From Sphaerosporella brunnea (lineage: Eukaryota; Ascomycota; Pezizomycetes; Pezizales; Pyronemataceae): a stretch of DNA of 60,602 bases. The first letter of the stretch is position 1. Every line of letters begins with the position of its first letter. The position numbers and the translations under genes were made by a program. The notes below the pieces were generated by a model that was not told the origin of the DNA, did no database searches, and saw nothing but the letters and a program-made list of their open reading frames with translations. The DNA is taken from assembly GCA_008704415.1 (NCBI GenBank), contig VXIS01000297.1:1-60602 (forward strand), written 5' to 3'. Shown here piece by piece: positions 20,883 to 30,671 of this stretch.

Positions 20883-22777
20883 GGCTCGTACTCAGGCACG
20901 TAAAGCTTGTTTCTATAGATGAGGCGATTGTCCACTTCGGCACATTCTGCCAGCGTGATTTGTCGATTGTGGCGGACGCCCTCTCGTAACATACGGAGAA
21001 CGTCGGACGGGAAGGGGTCTTCATTGTAAGCTTCTCCGAAGAGGCGTGCCAACGTTACTGCTTCCTCAGCTGGGGGTGGTATTTCTGGTTCGTCAGCCGG
21101 AGGTGGTAATGCTGGTTCATCAGCCGGAGATGATAATGCTGGTTCGTTAGCCGGAGGTGGTAATGCTGGTCCGTCGGCAAGGAGGTGGACAATCTGATGG
21201 GGTTTTATGATGACGGAAAAGTTTTCGGTTGTGCGTTCATCCCCCTCCTTAGGCAGATCTGCAGATCTGCGTGTCAGCGCGTCAGGCTTACCTCCTGATT
21301 TCCCTGGTCGGTAGACAATCTTGAAGTCGAATTGTGATAGGAACTGGGACCAGCGGGCTTGGCGGCGATTCAAGAGTTTCGTAGTGGTGAAATATTCCAG
21401 ATTTTTGTGGTCGGAGAGTACTTGGATCGGGTTTTCCACAGACTGTAGTTCCGGTCGCCATTCTTCAAAGGCCCGTACGATAGCCATTAATTCCTTGTCG
21501 TAGATTTCGTAATTGCATTCCGCCGGCGAGTGCTTCTTAGAAAAGTATGCCACCGGGTGGAAAATACCATTCTCGTCATATTGGGAAAGGATACCAGCAG
21601 AAACATAGTTGGAAGCATCGGTTTCCACCACAATATCACGGTCGTGGTCAAAGCGTTGGAGGATAGGGGCTGACGTGAAGCTTTCTTTCATTTTGTCAAA
21701 AGCTTCTTGCTCGGCCTTGGTCCATTGAAAGGGGACGTCTTTTTGTGTGAGGCGGGTGAGCGGTTGGGCGAGTTGGGAATACAACCGTATGAACCGGCGA
21801 TAGAACTTGGCAAACCCGAGGAATGCTTTAACGACCTTCAGCTTCTCCGGCGTCGGCCAACTTTTAACCCTTTCTACCTTGGCGGGGTCCATTCGTATTC
21901 CATTAACGCCGATGATGAGTCCCAGGTACTTGACTTCTTGTTGGTGAAATTCGCACTTTTTCGGTTTCAGATGGAGTCCAGCTTTCGAAAGTTGACGCAG
22001 AACTTGTTGGACGTGGTTCTGATGCTCCTCCAGGGTATTGGAGTAGATCAGGATGTCATCCAGATACGCAGATGCAAAACAATCCAGAAAGGGTGATAGG
22101 CTGTCGTTGATGAAACGTTGGAAGTCAGCGGGGGCGTTGGTGAGTCCAAACGGCATTACCAGGGATTCAAAGAGTCCGTAACGTGTTCTGAAAGCGGTCT
22201 TCCATTCCTCGCCTTCCTTCATCCGGATCAGGTTGTATGCTCCACGGACATCCAGCTTGGTAAACCACTTTGCTTGGGAAAGTCTCATCAGTGTTTCTCG
22301 TATCAGCGGAAGTGGATATCTGTTCTTGATCGTTCCTTCATTGAGTCCCCTATAGTCGACCACCAGACGTAGGGAGCCGTCAGCCTTCTTGACGAAAAGT
22401 ATAGGGGCTCCTGCTGGTGACGAAGAGGCTCTGATAAACCCTTTTGACAGGTTCTCTTCTAACCATGCTTTCAAGGCTTCCAATTCTGGTCGAGACAGTG
22501 GGTAGAGTGGGCCGAAGGGTGGTTTGAATCCTTCCTTGAGTGGAATCTGGTGATCGTATGGTCGATGCGGGGGGAGGTGGTTGGCTACGGCTTCTGAAAA
22601 TAAGGGTAGAAACTCGTGGTATTGTTCAGGGACTAAGGACTTGAGGTCTCCTTCGTCGACGATTTTTCGCTCTAACACCCTATTGATTTCGTATAGTGAT
22701 AGGGAGAAGAGCTGAAGTCGTCCGTATCGTTGTTTTTCATTCTTGGCGAGGCGTTTGAAGGCGGTAGGTGAGATCAT
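20867..22777 (-). CDS. Gypsy-2 RT and RNase H (open)
   Basis: A 636-codon open stretch of the polyprotein. RT motifs: [59 protein letters not shown], and the active box SAYLDDILIYSNT (YLDD intact). RNase H follows, with VETDASNYVSAGIL, YDKELMAIVRAFEEW and SDHKNLEYF; the last motif reads PDALTRR. A proline-rich linker with four short repeats (about 21070-21180: LPPPANEPA-like units) separates RNase H from integrase. Start: the frame is open from 22777; upstream it continues in the same frame to protease but is cut by a TGA and a TAA. Confidence 0.9.
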   Translation of the reverse strand: MISPTAFKRLAKNEKQRYGRLQLFSLSLYEINRVLERKIVDEGDLKSLVPEQYHEFLPLFSEAVANHLPPHRPYDHQIPLKEGFKPPFGPLYPLSRPELEALKAWLEENLSKGFIRASSSPAGAPILFVKKADGSLRLVVDYRGLNEGTIKNRYPLPLIRETLMRLSQAKWFTKLDVRGAYNLIRMKEGEEWKTAFRTRYGLFESLVMPFGLTNAPADFQRFINDSLSPFLDCFASAYLDDILIYSNTLEEHQNHVQQVLRQLSKAGLHLKPKKCEFHQQEVKYLGLIIGVNGIRMDPAKVERVKSWPTPEKLKVVKAFLGFAKFYRRFIRLYSQLAQPLTRLTQKDVPFQWTKAEQEAFDKMKESFTSAPILQRFDHDRDIVVETDASNYVSAGILSQYDENGIFHPVAYFSKKHSPAECNYEIYDKELMAIVRAFEEWRPELQSVENPIQVLSDHKNLEYFTTTKLLNRRQARWSQFLSQFDFKIVYRPGKSGGKPDALTRRSADLPKEGDERTTENFSVIIKPHQIVHLLADGPALPPPANEPALSSPADEPALPPPADEPEIPPPAEEAVTLARLFGEAYNEDPFPSDVLRMLREGVRHNRQITLAECAEVDNRLIYRNKLYVPEYEPCALA

Positions 22778-22779
22778 AG

Positions 22780-23356
22780 CGATATTTATGGGTGGGGGGT
22801 CAACTCCTTTGGCTTTTGTAGGCTGAGGGTGTGGAGCGGTGGTTCAGTGGGGTGAGGCGTGAGTGGTGCAGCGGGGGGAGTCGAAAGATAGGTCGTTCGA
22901 GGCGAATCGAATGGACACCCCATAGTGTCTCAACCAAGGGATGCCAAGGACAAGAGGGTAGTGGCCGAGTTTGGTTACGAAGGCGGGTAGCGTTTCATGG
23001 TGGTCTCCAACAGACATTTCCACTTTAACGATGTGGGTAATGTCTCCGCACGAAATAAGCCGTCCATCGATAACTTCAATAGTGCGGGGAGCACGTAGGG
23101 CGTACTGGAGGAGGTGGTGTTGGCGGGCAAATTATTCGTCGATAAAAGCAAAACCGGTGGCTCCCCAATCAATCAATGCATGAGTAGGAATTTTGTTATT
23201 ATTATCGGATAGAGAACACGTAACAACGAGGTGGTTTCCATCCATTGATTCCTCTCCTATACAATGATTTGAGAGAGCTACCGAAGACAAACAAAGGCGG
23301 GCCGAAGGACCCTGATGACAAGAAAAAGACGACGAAGAAGATGCTGAGTGTCCCAT
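22780..23356 (-). pseudogene. Gypsy-2 protease
   Basis: Aspartic protease segment in the same frame as the RT. The catalytic motif reads ALIDWGATGFAFIDE; Asp and Gly are kept, but Gypsy-3 has Cys where this copy has Trp. [15 protein letters not shown] is the C-terminal protease strand. Two stops cut it: a TAA at 23132-23134, where Gypsy-3 has Glu (GAA), and a TGA near 22845. It begins at MGHSASSSSS or by -1 frameshifting from gag. Confidence 0.8.
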
Positions 23357-23385
23357 GGCGGTGCAAACCTTGCGGCATGGGACAG

Positions 23386-24594
23386 CTAGTTTTCCGAAAG
23401 TTCGGAAGTGGGAGCGATAGTTGCCACGGAGGCCTCCGCGGCACGGAGACGACGAGCTTCAGCGGCTATGCGGCGCGGGCACTCCAGACGGAAGTGTTGG
23501 TCAGAACCACAGTACGTACACTGTCCTTTGGCTAACCTCTCCTCCTTGACTCTCTTGCGCTCCGCATCGCGTTGAGCACCCGAGAGCTCCATTGGAGCTG
23601 GTCCGTAAATTCCACTGTTTGAATTGGTGGGATGGGTTGTCGCAGGGGCCTTGGTTGCTGGAGTCTGGGGTGTTGGCAGCGTAATGTTGCGCTGCTGGAC
23701 GGTAGTGCGGAAACCAGTCGCCTTGCGTTCGGCTGCTCGGGCGCGGAGCTTGTTGTCCGTATCCATGTATAGGTCGACCAAGGCTTCCAAGGAGTCTTTG
23801 TCTGGTTTGAGGTAAAGTAGGGCGTCCTTCATTTCTTCTGACAACCCTTCATAGAGCTGTTCCTTTTGTGCCGACTTTGTCCAGTCAAGGTCAGCCAATA
23901 GACGGCGAAAGTCGGCTAGGTACGTCGAGAAGGGCTGGTTTTTCTGACGCAGACGGCTAATCTCTCGTACGGCGGTACGGGCTCAATCAGAGTCGTCGTA
24001 GACTTGTCGAAGGATTGCCAATAGGTCGTTCAGGGTTGCAAGGGTGATGATCCCGGTGTCTTCTTCAATCTAGGCACGGAGCTGGTCGAGGGCTGCTTCC
24101 TCTAACCTGTTCAACGCGTATCGGAGACGAGTTTGCTCAGTTGGGTATCGATTAGGCTGCGCAGCCAGCTTGTTGCGAAGTTGCAAGATCCAGGTTCGCA
24201 ATTTGGCTGGTTGGCTACCATCAAACATGGGCACGTCAGGGAATCTACCTTGTCCGTCACCTTGTTGGTTTTCTCGGGCCTGGGCACCGGCGATCGCCAA
24301 GGCCTGGGTGAGCTGAGCTGTCGAGGTCTGTAGCTGCTGTCGTAGTTCGGCAACAGTCATTCGTGCTGCATTTCGTTCGGTCTCAGCTGTGTGAAGCTCA
24401 GCTCGGATCTCTTCCAAATCGTCGTGTAGATCGGGCGGGGTTCCGCAAGTTATAAGTTGGTGGGTGATGCGGCGAAAGTCATGTAGTTGTTGGAGGCTTT
24501 GCGCTGGGGTAACATCTTCTGTAGGTGCTTGAGCACCCGCTTCAATGGCAGTCCAGAGTTCGGTGGGCACAAGGACGGCATGGTGGGTAGCCAT
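23386..24594 (-). pseudogene. Gypsy-2 gag
   Basis: Gag from the ATG at 24592-24594 (MATHHAVLVPTELWTAIEAG) to the TAG at 23386. The N-terminal half has a predicted coiled coil (EEIRAELHTAETERNAARMT). The capsid-like region has FDGSQPAKLRTWILQLRNKL and TYLADFRRLLADL. The C-terminal CCHC knuckle is CTYCGSDQHFRLEC. Two internal stops are seen: a TAG at 24070-24072 after LDQLRA, and a TGA near 23980 where Gypsy-3 reads DPDRSRTA. That TGA is most simply CGA to TGA. Gag ends SEN-stop at CGGAAAACTAG, identical in Gypsy-3. Confidence 0.85.
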
Positions 24595-24634
24595 CGGGGT
24601 TGATATTGGACGAGTAGGTTGGGCTTGTTTGTGA

Positions 24635-24643
24635 ACTGAACCT
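24635..24643 (-). promoter_or_regulatory. Predicted self-primer binding site, Gypsy-2
   Basis: On the minus strand AGGTTCAGT starts two bases after the 5' LTR. It is fully complementary to ACTGAACCT in the LTR (plus coordinates 24907-24915), ~40 nt downstream of the TATA box and so near the expected transcript start. Gypsy-3 has the same arrangement with the same 2-nt gap. Tf1/sushi elements prime reverse transcription this way, folding the RNA 5' end back onto the PBS. Confidence 0.65.
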
Positions 24644-24645
24644 AC

Positions 24646-25048
24646 TGTAACGGCGGAGGTCGGAGGGTAGTCGGAGTGAGCCCAAGGTACTCGTATAGTC
24701 GAGGGTTCTGTGTCGGAGACGGGGGTTGTGTACCGGGTCGGAGTCGAGTCGAAGACGAGGTTCGGAAACGGGGATCGAAGTCGGGATCCGGGCGTGCCGA
24801 CCACGTGCCTCGGACGGGGTTCGGGACGAAGACTAAGAGGTGCCGAGCACGGAGTTCAGGAAAAGATTCGAGGAGGTGAACTAATGTGCTTAGATTTGTA
24901 GTACAAAGGTTCAGTAAAGAAAAGAAGAACAGAAACAACGAAGCCGCTCTATATATACCCCGTGTCACGTGACTGCGGTGCGCCGCGTCACGTGACACCC
25001 TAACCCTAATAACGCCGAATCCCCACCACTCAACCTCACGCTGTGACA
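24646..25048 (-). repeat. Gypsy-2 5' LTR (promoter LTR)
   Basis: 403-bp LTR. Minus-strand order: E-boxes CACGTG at 24989-24994 and 24966-24971 (23 bp apart), TATATAT at 24950-24957, then the self-priming word at 24907-24915. Followed by TSD GCGAT and by LINE-2 coding sequence. Confidence 0.92.
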
Positions 25049-25557
25049 GCGATAGCTGGTCCAACCGGGAGCTCAACGGCCTCGGGCACGAACTCTTGAT
25101 CGACGACAACGAAGTGGAGCAGGCGTGCTGGGCTCAGGCCTCTCGATCAGCAGCCGGTCCCGACAAGCTCGGCCCGCAAGCGGTTCGCCTGGTGTGGGAA
25201 TGGCACCGCGCAGGCTTCGCAGGGCTGGTGCGCGCATGCGCCTAGCGAAGCTATCAACTGAAGCCATGGCGACATGCCACCGGTGTTGTCGTCCCGAAGC
25301 CCGGCAAGGACGACTACTCACTCCCAAGCCCGATCACACTGCATCATCTCGCTGCTGCGCTGGCGGGGCAAGGTCATACAGCGGGTCGTGAAAGGCAGGT
25401 CAGTGACAGCCGCCGAGTACGGCTCCTGGTTCCACGAAGGACCATTCCGCAGCCGAAACGACAGAGCCGCAGTCGACGCCGTAACGATCCTCATGAACCA
25501 CGCCCAAACGGCATGGCAGAATCAGCAGATCGTGGGTGTCCTGCTCATGGACGCTAA
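25049..25557 (+). pseudogene. LINE-2 reverse transcriptase N-terminal part
   Basis: Resumption of LINE-2 after Gypsy-2. Frames read EVEQACWAQASRSAAGPDKL, GPQAVRLVWEWHRAGFAGLV, then TGVVVPKPGKDDYSLPKPI, and finally QIVGVLLMDANV (family ..GLLLMDVKGAFDNV). These are RT blocks upstream of the catalytic box. A stop after VRACA and a frame change near 25340 break it. It is cut at 25558 by the Copia-1 5' LTR; no further LINE-2 sequence is found on the far side, so the 3' half is lost. Confidence 0.78.
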
Positions 25558-25566
25558 TGTTGGAAA

Positions 25567-25877
25567 ATGGTGCAGCTCGACTGCGGGCTAGTGAGGACGG
25601 AGGGGCTGGCCCCCCACGGTCAACGGAGTAGGAAGATATGAGCAGTTGACGGAGTAGGAGGATTTGGGCGGTTGACGGGGTAGGAGGATTTGGGCGGTTG
25701 ACGGAACGAAGGTTCTAGGCTGGATAGAAGGGCTTTTTTTTGGAAGGGTCCAGGTTCCGGGAAAGAGACTGCAGCGGATCGGGAGGATCTGGACGGACCT
25801 CGAGGCCTTTAAATGGGGCCCGAGGCTCCCATCCAGAATCCTCTGACTCAGACCGCACGTCTTCTCGCAGTTTTCTG
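25567..25877 (+). repeat. Ngaro split direct repeat A1
   Basis: 311 bp, matching A2 (30104-30414) over its full length without a net length change. It contains three tandem ~26-bp units around TAGGAGGATTTGGGCGGTTGA at about 25620-25705, a T8 run near 25733, and TTTAAATGGGGCCC near 25809. It ends directly at the gag ATG (25878), so it probably includes the promoter and leader. Confidence 0.92.
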
Positions 25878-27105
25878 ATGGTCTCCACCCGTGCCGCGTC
25901 TCAGGCCCCGAATGCTCAGGCCCCGAATGCTCAGGCCTCAACTGCTCAGGCCTCAATTCAGCGAATCCCGGCCGACTAAGTCAGCGATACCGACCTCACC
26001 GATGTCGAGGAATTGGAAAAGCAGCTCGCCGCCTCAACTGAAACCGCCGAAACTGAGCGCACCGCAGGAACCGCGCAAACTGTCAGCACCAGCACAGGAC
26101 AACCTATGGAGCCGTCGCCTCCCCAGAACGAACCCCAGAATACTACCCTCCCAACGGCGGAGCAAATTGCTCTCCTCCTGCAGGGACTTCAAGCTCCAGC
26201 CCAACAGCCACCAACCCTCCACGATACTGTCCTGTCCGGCCTTGCTCAGGCCGTCACAGCTCTCACGGCACACCTTGCTGAGCCCGGCCTCACCTCTGGA
26301 GCAAACCCGGGTCCCGGAGCACCCTCCACCACCGCAGGTGAGGACCCCCGCATCCAGTCTGTCCGTTTGCGATTCCGCGCCGTGGACCCCGTCCTGCTTG
26401 TCGAAATTCTGGAGAATCGTTTCAAAGTTGAAAACCTCCTAAAACTAAATGCTTCCTTCATCGACACCCCCGAACGTCGCCAAGAAAATATCTATCTCGG
26501 CTCCATAGAAGTCCCAACCTCCCGCCGCGAGGTTAAGCTTGAGGAGTACCACAATCTGTCGTGGTTGATGGAGCCATTCGAAATGTACTGCCAAGTCCTA
26601 GTCGAATTCGCCCACGAACATATCAAAGTAGTCTTGGCTGCTGCCTTGGGGGATTACCGCTGTCGCCTCTATGAGCTCAACCGGCGTTGTAGTTGGAAAT
26701 CCATTTGCTACTTCGACTTCTCTTTTCACCGCAAACGAATCCTCACCGGAGTGTCGCTCCCTGCAGTGTGGCGAGAAATCGAACCAGAATTTCTCCCACT
26801 CCTGCAAGCTCGTCAACCGAACCCTCGCAAGCGTCTAGCGATGGATGAAGGCGAGGGCAGCCTCGCACGACGCATCACTGGGCCCGGCACCCAGCGCACC
26901 CGAATGTGAAGATCCTCGATGCCTGCCGACGCCACAACACCACTGGTTGCATTGCAGGAAGCTCCTGCAACTGGAGGCATGTCTGCTACATATGCGATGG
27001 TGTAAACCACCTCAGCACAAGCTGCCCAACACTACGACGAGGTGGGCGTCCACCGGCGACAGGAGCAAATGCGGCGTGAAGGGGCGCAGGGGAGGATCGC
27101 GATAG
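25878..27105 (+). pseudogene. Ngaro gag with zinc knuckles
   Basis: Starts MVSTRAASQAPNAQAPNAQ at 25878. A TAA at 25977-25979 interrupts after IQRIPAD; the same frame continues VSDTDLTDVEELEKQLA to 26909. A Pro/Thr/Gln-rich N-terminal domain precedes a folded region (RFRAVDPVLLVEILENRFK, then EYHNLSWLMEPFEMYCQVLV). After a frame change near 26905 the sequence reads LDACRRHNTTGCIAGSSCNW, then RHVCYICDGVNHLSTSC. This is the Cys/His array typical of Ngaro/DIRS gag. Two defects (one stop, one frameshift) would block full translation. Confidence 0.82.
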
Positions 27106-27139
27106 GGACGATGGACTGGTAGATAAAAGTCGCTTTTAT

Positions 27140-28750
27140 ATGCCAAGTTTGTACAATAAATCTCAAGAATCACCTCAGTTGATGTCTTCAAACTTTCCAT
27201 ACCCGCTGGTTAATCGTGAATCCTCCCCGCTGGAGAATCCTGGACCCCTCAAACCAGACGCTTGGGCACACTGGCTGTCTCGCCACCCGGACCGGAAATA
27301 CGCTCGTACCCTCGTCGATATAATTCGCCACGGTGTAAAAGTGGGCTATACCGGTCCCCGGCAACTCATAGTGGCAAAAAACTTGGCTTCTGCAGCCGAT
27401 GCACCAGATATCCTATCCGCAGATCTCTACAAGTAACTCGCCAAAGGTTAACTGGGTCAGACCGCCGATCTTCCTGACAGCTTTATCTCCTTCCCGTTGG
27501 GCTTGGTCCCAAAATCTGATTGCACCTTCCGCAGAATCCACCACCTGTCTCATCCCGCCGGAAACTCCGTCAATGATCACATCCCACGTGACTGGGGTAC
27601 CCTGACGTACACAAAGTTCAACGATGCCTTGCACGCAGTCACGCAAGCTGGGCGCAATTCAACCCTCGTCAAACGAGACCTCACCGACGCATTCCGCCAC
27701 ATTCCGGTGAGCCATGAGGACTGGTGGCTGCTTGGCTTTCACTGGGAGGCTATGTGGTGGTACAACAAGTTTCTACCCTTCGGCCTCCGCACCTCTCCAT
27801 ACATATTTGACCTTTTTGCCTCGGGGCTACACTGGAATCTTGAATACAAGCTCGGATGGACCTCAATTCTTCATTATATCAACGATTTTCTCGGCGTCAT
27901 ATCAGCCACTCAAGATGCTACGCTTTATGCACAGGACTTTGATCGCCTCTGTGCTGACCTCGGCTTCCACATCAAAGACAGAAAGAGCATCACAGGCACA
28001 ACCGCCAATTTCCTTTGTCTCGAGATCGACACACAGGCTATGGAGGCCCGCCTACCTGCCGACAAGCAAGCAAGGGCCTTGTCCCTTGTCCGCACATACA
28101 TTAAGCGCAAGTCACTCACCCTTCTAGAGCTCCGATCAGTCATTGGCTTTCTATCTTTTGCCGCCAAGGTTGTCCCACTGGGTCGCCCTTTTCTCCGCCG
28201 TCTCTACAACGCCCTGTCATCCTATAAGCTACAGAATACCTTTAGGCCGCAATCCCGCCGGATCACCTCTGCCATGCGCGCTGACCTTCGCTGGTGGCTT
28301 GCATTCCTACGGCAGTGTGACGGCATTACTCTTATCCGCCCCTCCCGTCGGACATACTGGGTCTGGACTGATGCTGCCGGCACTAAAGGGCTTGGTGGAT
28401 ACTACCTCAATGACCCTAACGAGTCACTGCTCAATCTGACCCAAGCGAGAGCTTTCAGTGCTCGGGTTCCACGCCATCATTGCCGCAAGCACATAAACAC
28501 CAAAGAAATGCTGGCTGTCTACAAGGCAATAGAGCTATGGGGTGCACCTGGACCGCTGTCGGGTGGCCGTCTCATTCTCCACATCGACAACACTGCTGTG
28601 GTTGGAGGACTAGCCAAACATTCCATCAAGGGTGAAGCTATGAACACCCTTAGGTGTCTCCTTGTCAAGGCCGCAACCTTTGATCTTGAACTTGTTCCCC
28701 GCTGGATCCCCACTGCCGAGACTACCCTTGCAGATGCACTTAGTCGTTGA
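27140..28750 (+). pseudogene. Ngaro reverse transcriptase and RNase H
   Basis: One frame from about 27140 to 28750, with a TAA at 27434-27436 and another near 27449. Before the stops: DAWAHWLSRHPDRKYARTLV. After: FPLGLVPKSDCTFRRIHHLS, LVKRDLTDAFRHIPVSHEDW, FLPFGLRTSPYIFDLFA. The active box reads LHYINDFLGV; the family has Y-x-D-D, so the first Asp is Asn (AAC at 27881-27883, one G-to-A from GAC). RNase H motifs look intact: VWTDAAGTKGLGGYY, NTKEMLAVYKAIELW, LHIDNTAVVGG and LADALSR at the end. Confidence 0.88.
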
Positions 28751-28773
28751 GAGTGGCGGAAAGTTACTGACCT

Positions 28774-29829
28774 TTGCCCGCAGTTGACACAGAAGTGTCT
28801 CCGAGTCACCCCTTTGATGCTCAAGACAGCTGGTACACTGACATCAAAGACCTCGACAAGCGAGCTGCCCGTTATCCGTGGTGGGGCCTCGCACAGTCTA
28901 CACTCAACACTTATGGCACCGCCCGTCGCAGCGGCACCCGATATTGCGCTCTGCACGAGACCACTTCAGCTTTCCCAGCTTCAGTACCCCTCCTAGCCAA
29001 CTGGATAAGCTTGATTGGTGGCCAAGTTAAGTCCTCCACGATCAAATTGTATCTCAGCGGGCTACGCAGTCTCCACCTCGACATGGGTTACCCGATCACC
29101 GGTACTTTCGACAATCCCCGGCTGCAGCGCATAATCCGCGGCATAAAGAGATTCCACGGTGAGGCAGACACAAGGGAACGACTACCCATCACCCGTGATA
29201 TCTTGCTGCAGCTGCTGCAATGCCTTCCTCACTGGGAAAGTGACTTCACTCAAGCCAACCTTTATGCCGCATTTTGCGTCGCCTTCTCGGGTTTTCTGCG
29301 TGCCGGCGAGTTCACCTGGTCCTCGAAGGATCAAAAGGACCTGGGCCAGTTCGGCTTCGCCCGCTGGTATGTTACTAGACAATCAGTCACCTTTGCTACG
29401 GACCACTCGCGGGTCTACCTCTGCATTCCGGCTTCCAAAAACAACACCTTTCGTCATAGTGTGACGATCACTCTGGCAGCTACCGGCGACTCTGCCTACC
29501 CTGTTGCAGCACTCCGGAACCTCTTCGAAAAGTTCCCACAATCTTCCAGTGACCCCCTCTTCGTCCGGACCCATGGTCGACCATTCACCAGGCAGTACCT
29601 CATCTCCGCTCTCTGTGCTTGCATGAAACACCTCGGCATCAGCGGCCACTACTCCGGCCACTCCTTTCGCCGGGGAGCAGCGACATCCGCCCGCCGAGCC
29701 GGGCTCTCAGACTCCGAGATCCGGCTGCTGGGTCGCTGGCACTCGGATGCCTACAAGCGTTACATTGACATCCACCCCGAGCAACTGTACCTCATTTCTC
29801 GCCGGCACCAGTTTGCTGGTTCCGCCTAA
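28774..29829 (+). CDS. Ngaro tyrosine recombinase
   Basis: An intact 351-codon ORF. Tyrosine recombinases cut and rejoin DNA through a covalent 3'-phosphotyrosine; here the enzyme would integrate the circular cDNA. The catalytic residues are visible in order: Arg in FSGFLRAGEFTW, the H-x-x-R box SGHSFRRGAATSARRAGLSD, Trp/His in LLGRWHSDAY, and the nucleophile Tyr in YKRYIDIHPEQLYL. The N-terminal core-binding part has QVKSSTIKLYLSGLRSLHLD. It follows the RNase H stop by 23 nt. It is the only apparently complete enzyme in this Ngaro copy. The end abuts the B1 region. Confidence 0.92.
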   Translation: MPAVDTEVSPSHPFDAQDSWYTDIKDLDKRAARYPWWGLAQSTLNTYGTARRSGTRYCALHETTSAFPASVPLLANWISLIGGQVKSSTIKLYLSGLRSLHLDMGYPITGTFDNPRLQRIIRGIKRFHGEADTRERLPITRDILLQLLQCLPHWESDFTQANLYAAFCVAFSGFLRAGEFTWSSKDQKDLGQFGFARWYVTRQSVTFATDHSRVYLCIPASKNNTFRHSVTITLAATGDSAYPVAALRNLFEKFPQSSSDPLFVRTHGRPFTRQYLISALCACMKHLGISGHYSGHSFRRGAATSARRAGLSDSEIRLLGRWHSDAYKRYIDIHPEQLYLISRRHQFAGSA

Positions 29830-29923
29830 TTCCCCACTTCTTCGCCCCCTCCCCGCGCCACAGTCCGACTACAGGCAGGCCCACTTCAGTCGGGGGCGCG
29901 TTTTGGGGCGGTTTGGGAGGAGT

Positions 29924-30103
29924 TTAGGCTCGGCCCGGGGGGCTCGGGGTTGGCAAACCCGCCGGAGGAGCGATCGGGTCACCAACTCTCACCCCTCGGT
30001 CCGGGCTATGGGCAAACCTTCGGATACGTTATGTAGGATGATATGTTAATTTTCACGGTTATTTATTTGGTTTTTCGTGCCACCCGCCGGAGGAAAGCAC
30101 TAG
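29924..30103 (+). repeat. Ngaro split direct repeat B1
   Basis: ~180 bp, matching B2 (30482-30671): GGGAGGAGTTTAGGCTCGGC, then ACCAACTCTCACCCCTCGGT and GGATACGTTATGTAGGATGA. It ends ...CACTAG immediately before A2. Confidence 0.9.
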
Positions 30104-30414
30104 ATGGTGCAGCTTAAATACGGGCTAGTGAGGACGGAGAGGCTGGCCCCCCATGGTCGACGGAGTATGAAGATATGGGCGGTTGACGGAGTAGGAGGAT
30201 TTGGGCGGTTGACGGAGTCGGAGGATTTGGGCGGTTGACGGAACGAAGGTTCTAGGCTGGATGGAAGGGCTTTTTTTTGGAAAGGTCCAGGTGCCGGGAA
30301 AGACACTGCGGCGGATCGGGAGGATCTGGACGGACCTCGAGGCCTTTAAATGGGGCCCCAGGCCCCCATCCAGAATCCTCCAACTCAGACCGCACGTCTT
30401 CTTGCAGTTTTCTG
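30104..30414 (+). repeat. Ngaro split direct repeat A2
   Basis: 311-bp copy of A1, immediately downstream of B1, with the same triplet of ~26-bp units (about 30157-30242). It differs from A1 at scattered single bases. Confidence 0.92.
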
Positions 30415-30481
30415 CCCGCCCACCGACACCCCCTTGTTTTTGTTTGCTCCAATTCCCTGTAGCTCTGCCCACGGGCGAGGC

Positions 30482-30671
30482 TGGGAGGAGTTTAGGCTCG
30501 GCCCGAGGGGCTTGGTGTTGGCAAACCCGCCGGAGGAGCGATTGGGTCACCAACTCTCACCCCTCGGTCCGGGCTAGGGGCAAACCTTCGGATACGTTAT
30601 GTAGGATGATATGTTAATTTTCACGGTTATTTATTTGGTTTTTTGTGCCACCCGCCGGAGGAAAACACTAG
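30482..30671 (+). repeat. Ngaro split direct repeat B2
   Basis: Second copy of B1, ending in CACTAG at the right end of the element. Copia-1 LTR sequence follows. The 67 bp between A2 and B2 (30415-30481) is unique. Confidence 0.9.

Larger units (their letters stand above)
19137..25048 (-). mobile_element. Gypsy-2: chromovirus inserted in LINE-2
   Basis: Full-length chromodomain Gypsy element on the minus strand. LTRs are 19137-19539 and 24646-25048, both 403 bp. A perfect target duplication GCGAT lies at 19132-19136 and 25049-25053. Sense order is gag, protease, RT, RNase H, integrase, chromodomain. The polypurine tract GAGAAGGGGGA lies against the 3' LTR. LTR divergence is about 4-5% by eye, so it is older than Gypsy-1. 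It belongs to the same family group as Gypsy-3: LTRs begin TGTAACGG and end GTGACA on the plus strand, with homologous proteins. Stops and a destroyed integrase site make it inactive. Confidence 0.93.
25567..30671 (+). mobile_element. Ngaro (DIRS-order) tyrosine-recombinase retrotransposon
   Basis: A structurally complete YR retrotransposon. The order is A1 repeat (25567-25877), gag, RT/RNase H, tyrosine recombinase, B1 (29924-30103), A2 (30104-30414), a 67-bp unique spacer, B2 (30482-30671). These split direct repeats (A1 ... B1-A2-B2) define Ngaro-type elements, which integrate by a circular intermediate without target duplications. Indeed there is no TSD: it sits nine or more bases inside the Copia-1 LTR, whose sequence resumes at ~30672 (TGGCTTTCTAGG). 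End positions are uncertain by about 4 bases because of shared TGG. Confidence 0.93.

Noticed and set aside
28774..29829. Tyrosine recombinase as a Crypton or Starship captain.
   Set aside because: It is flanked by gag, RT/RNase H and split direct repeats A1/B1/A2/B2, which makes it the recombinase of a Ngaro retrotransposon.
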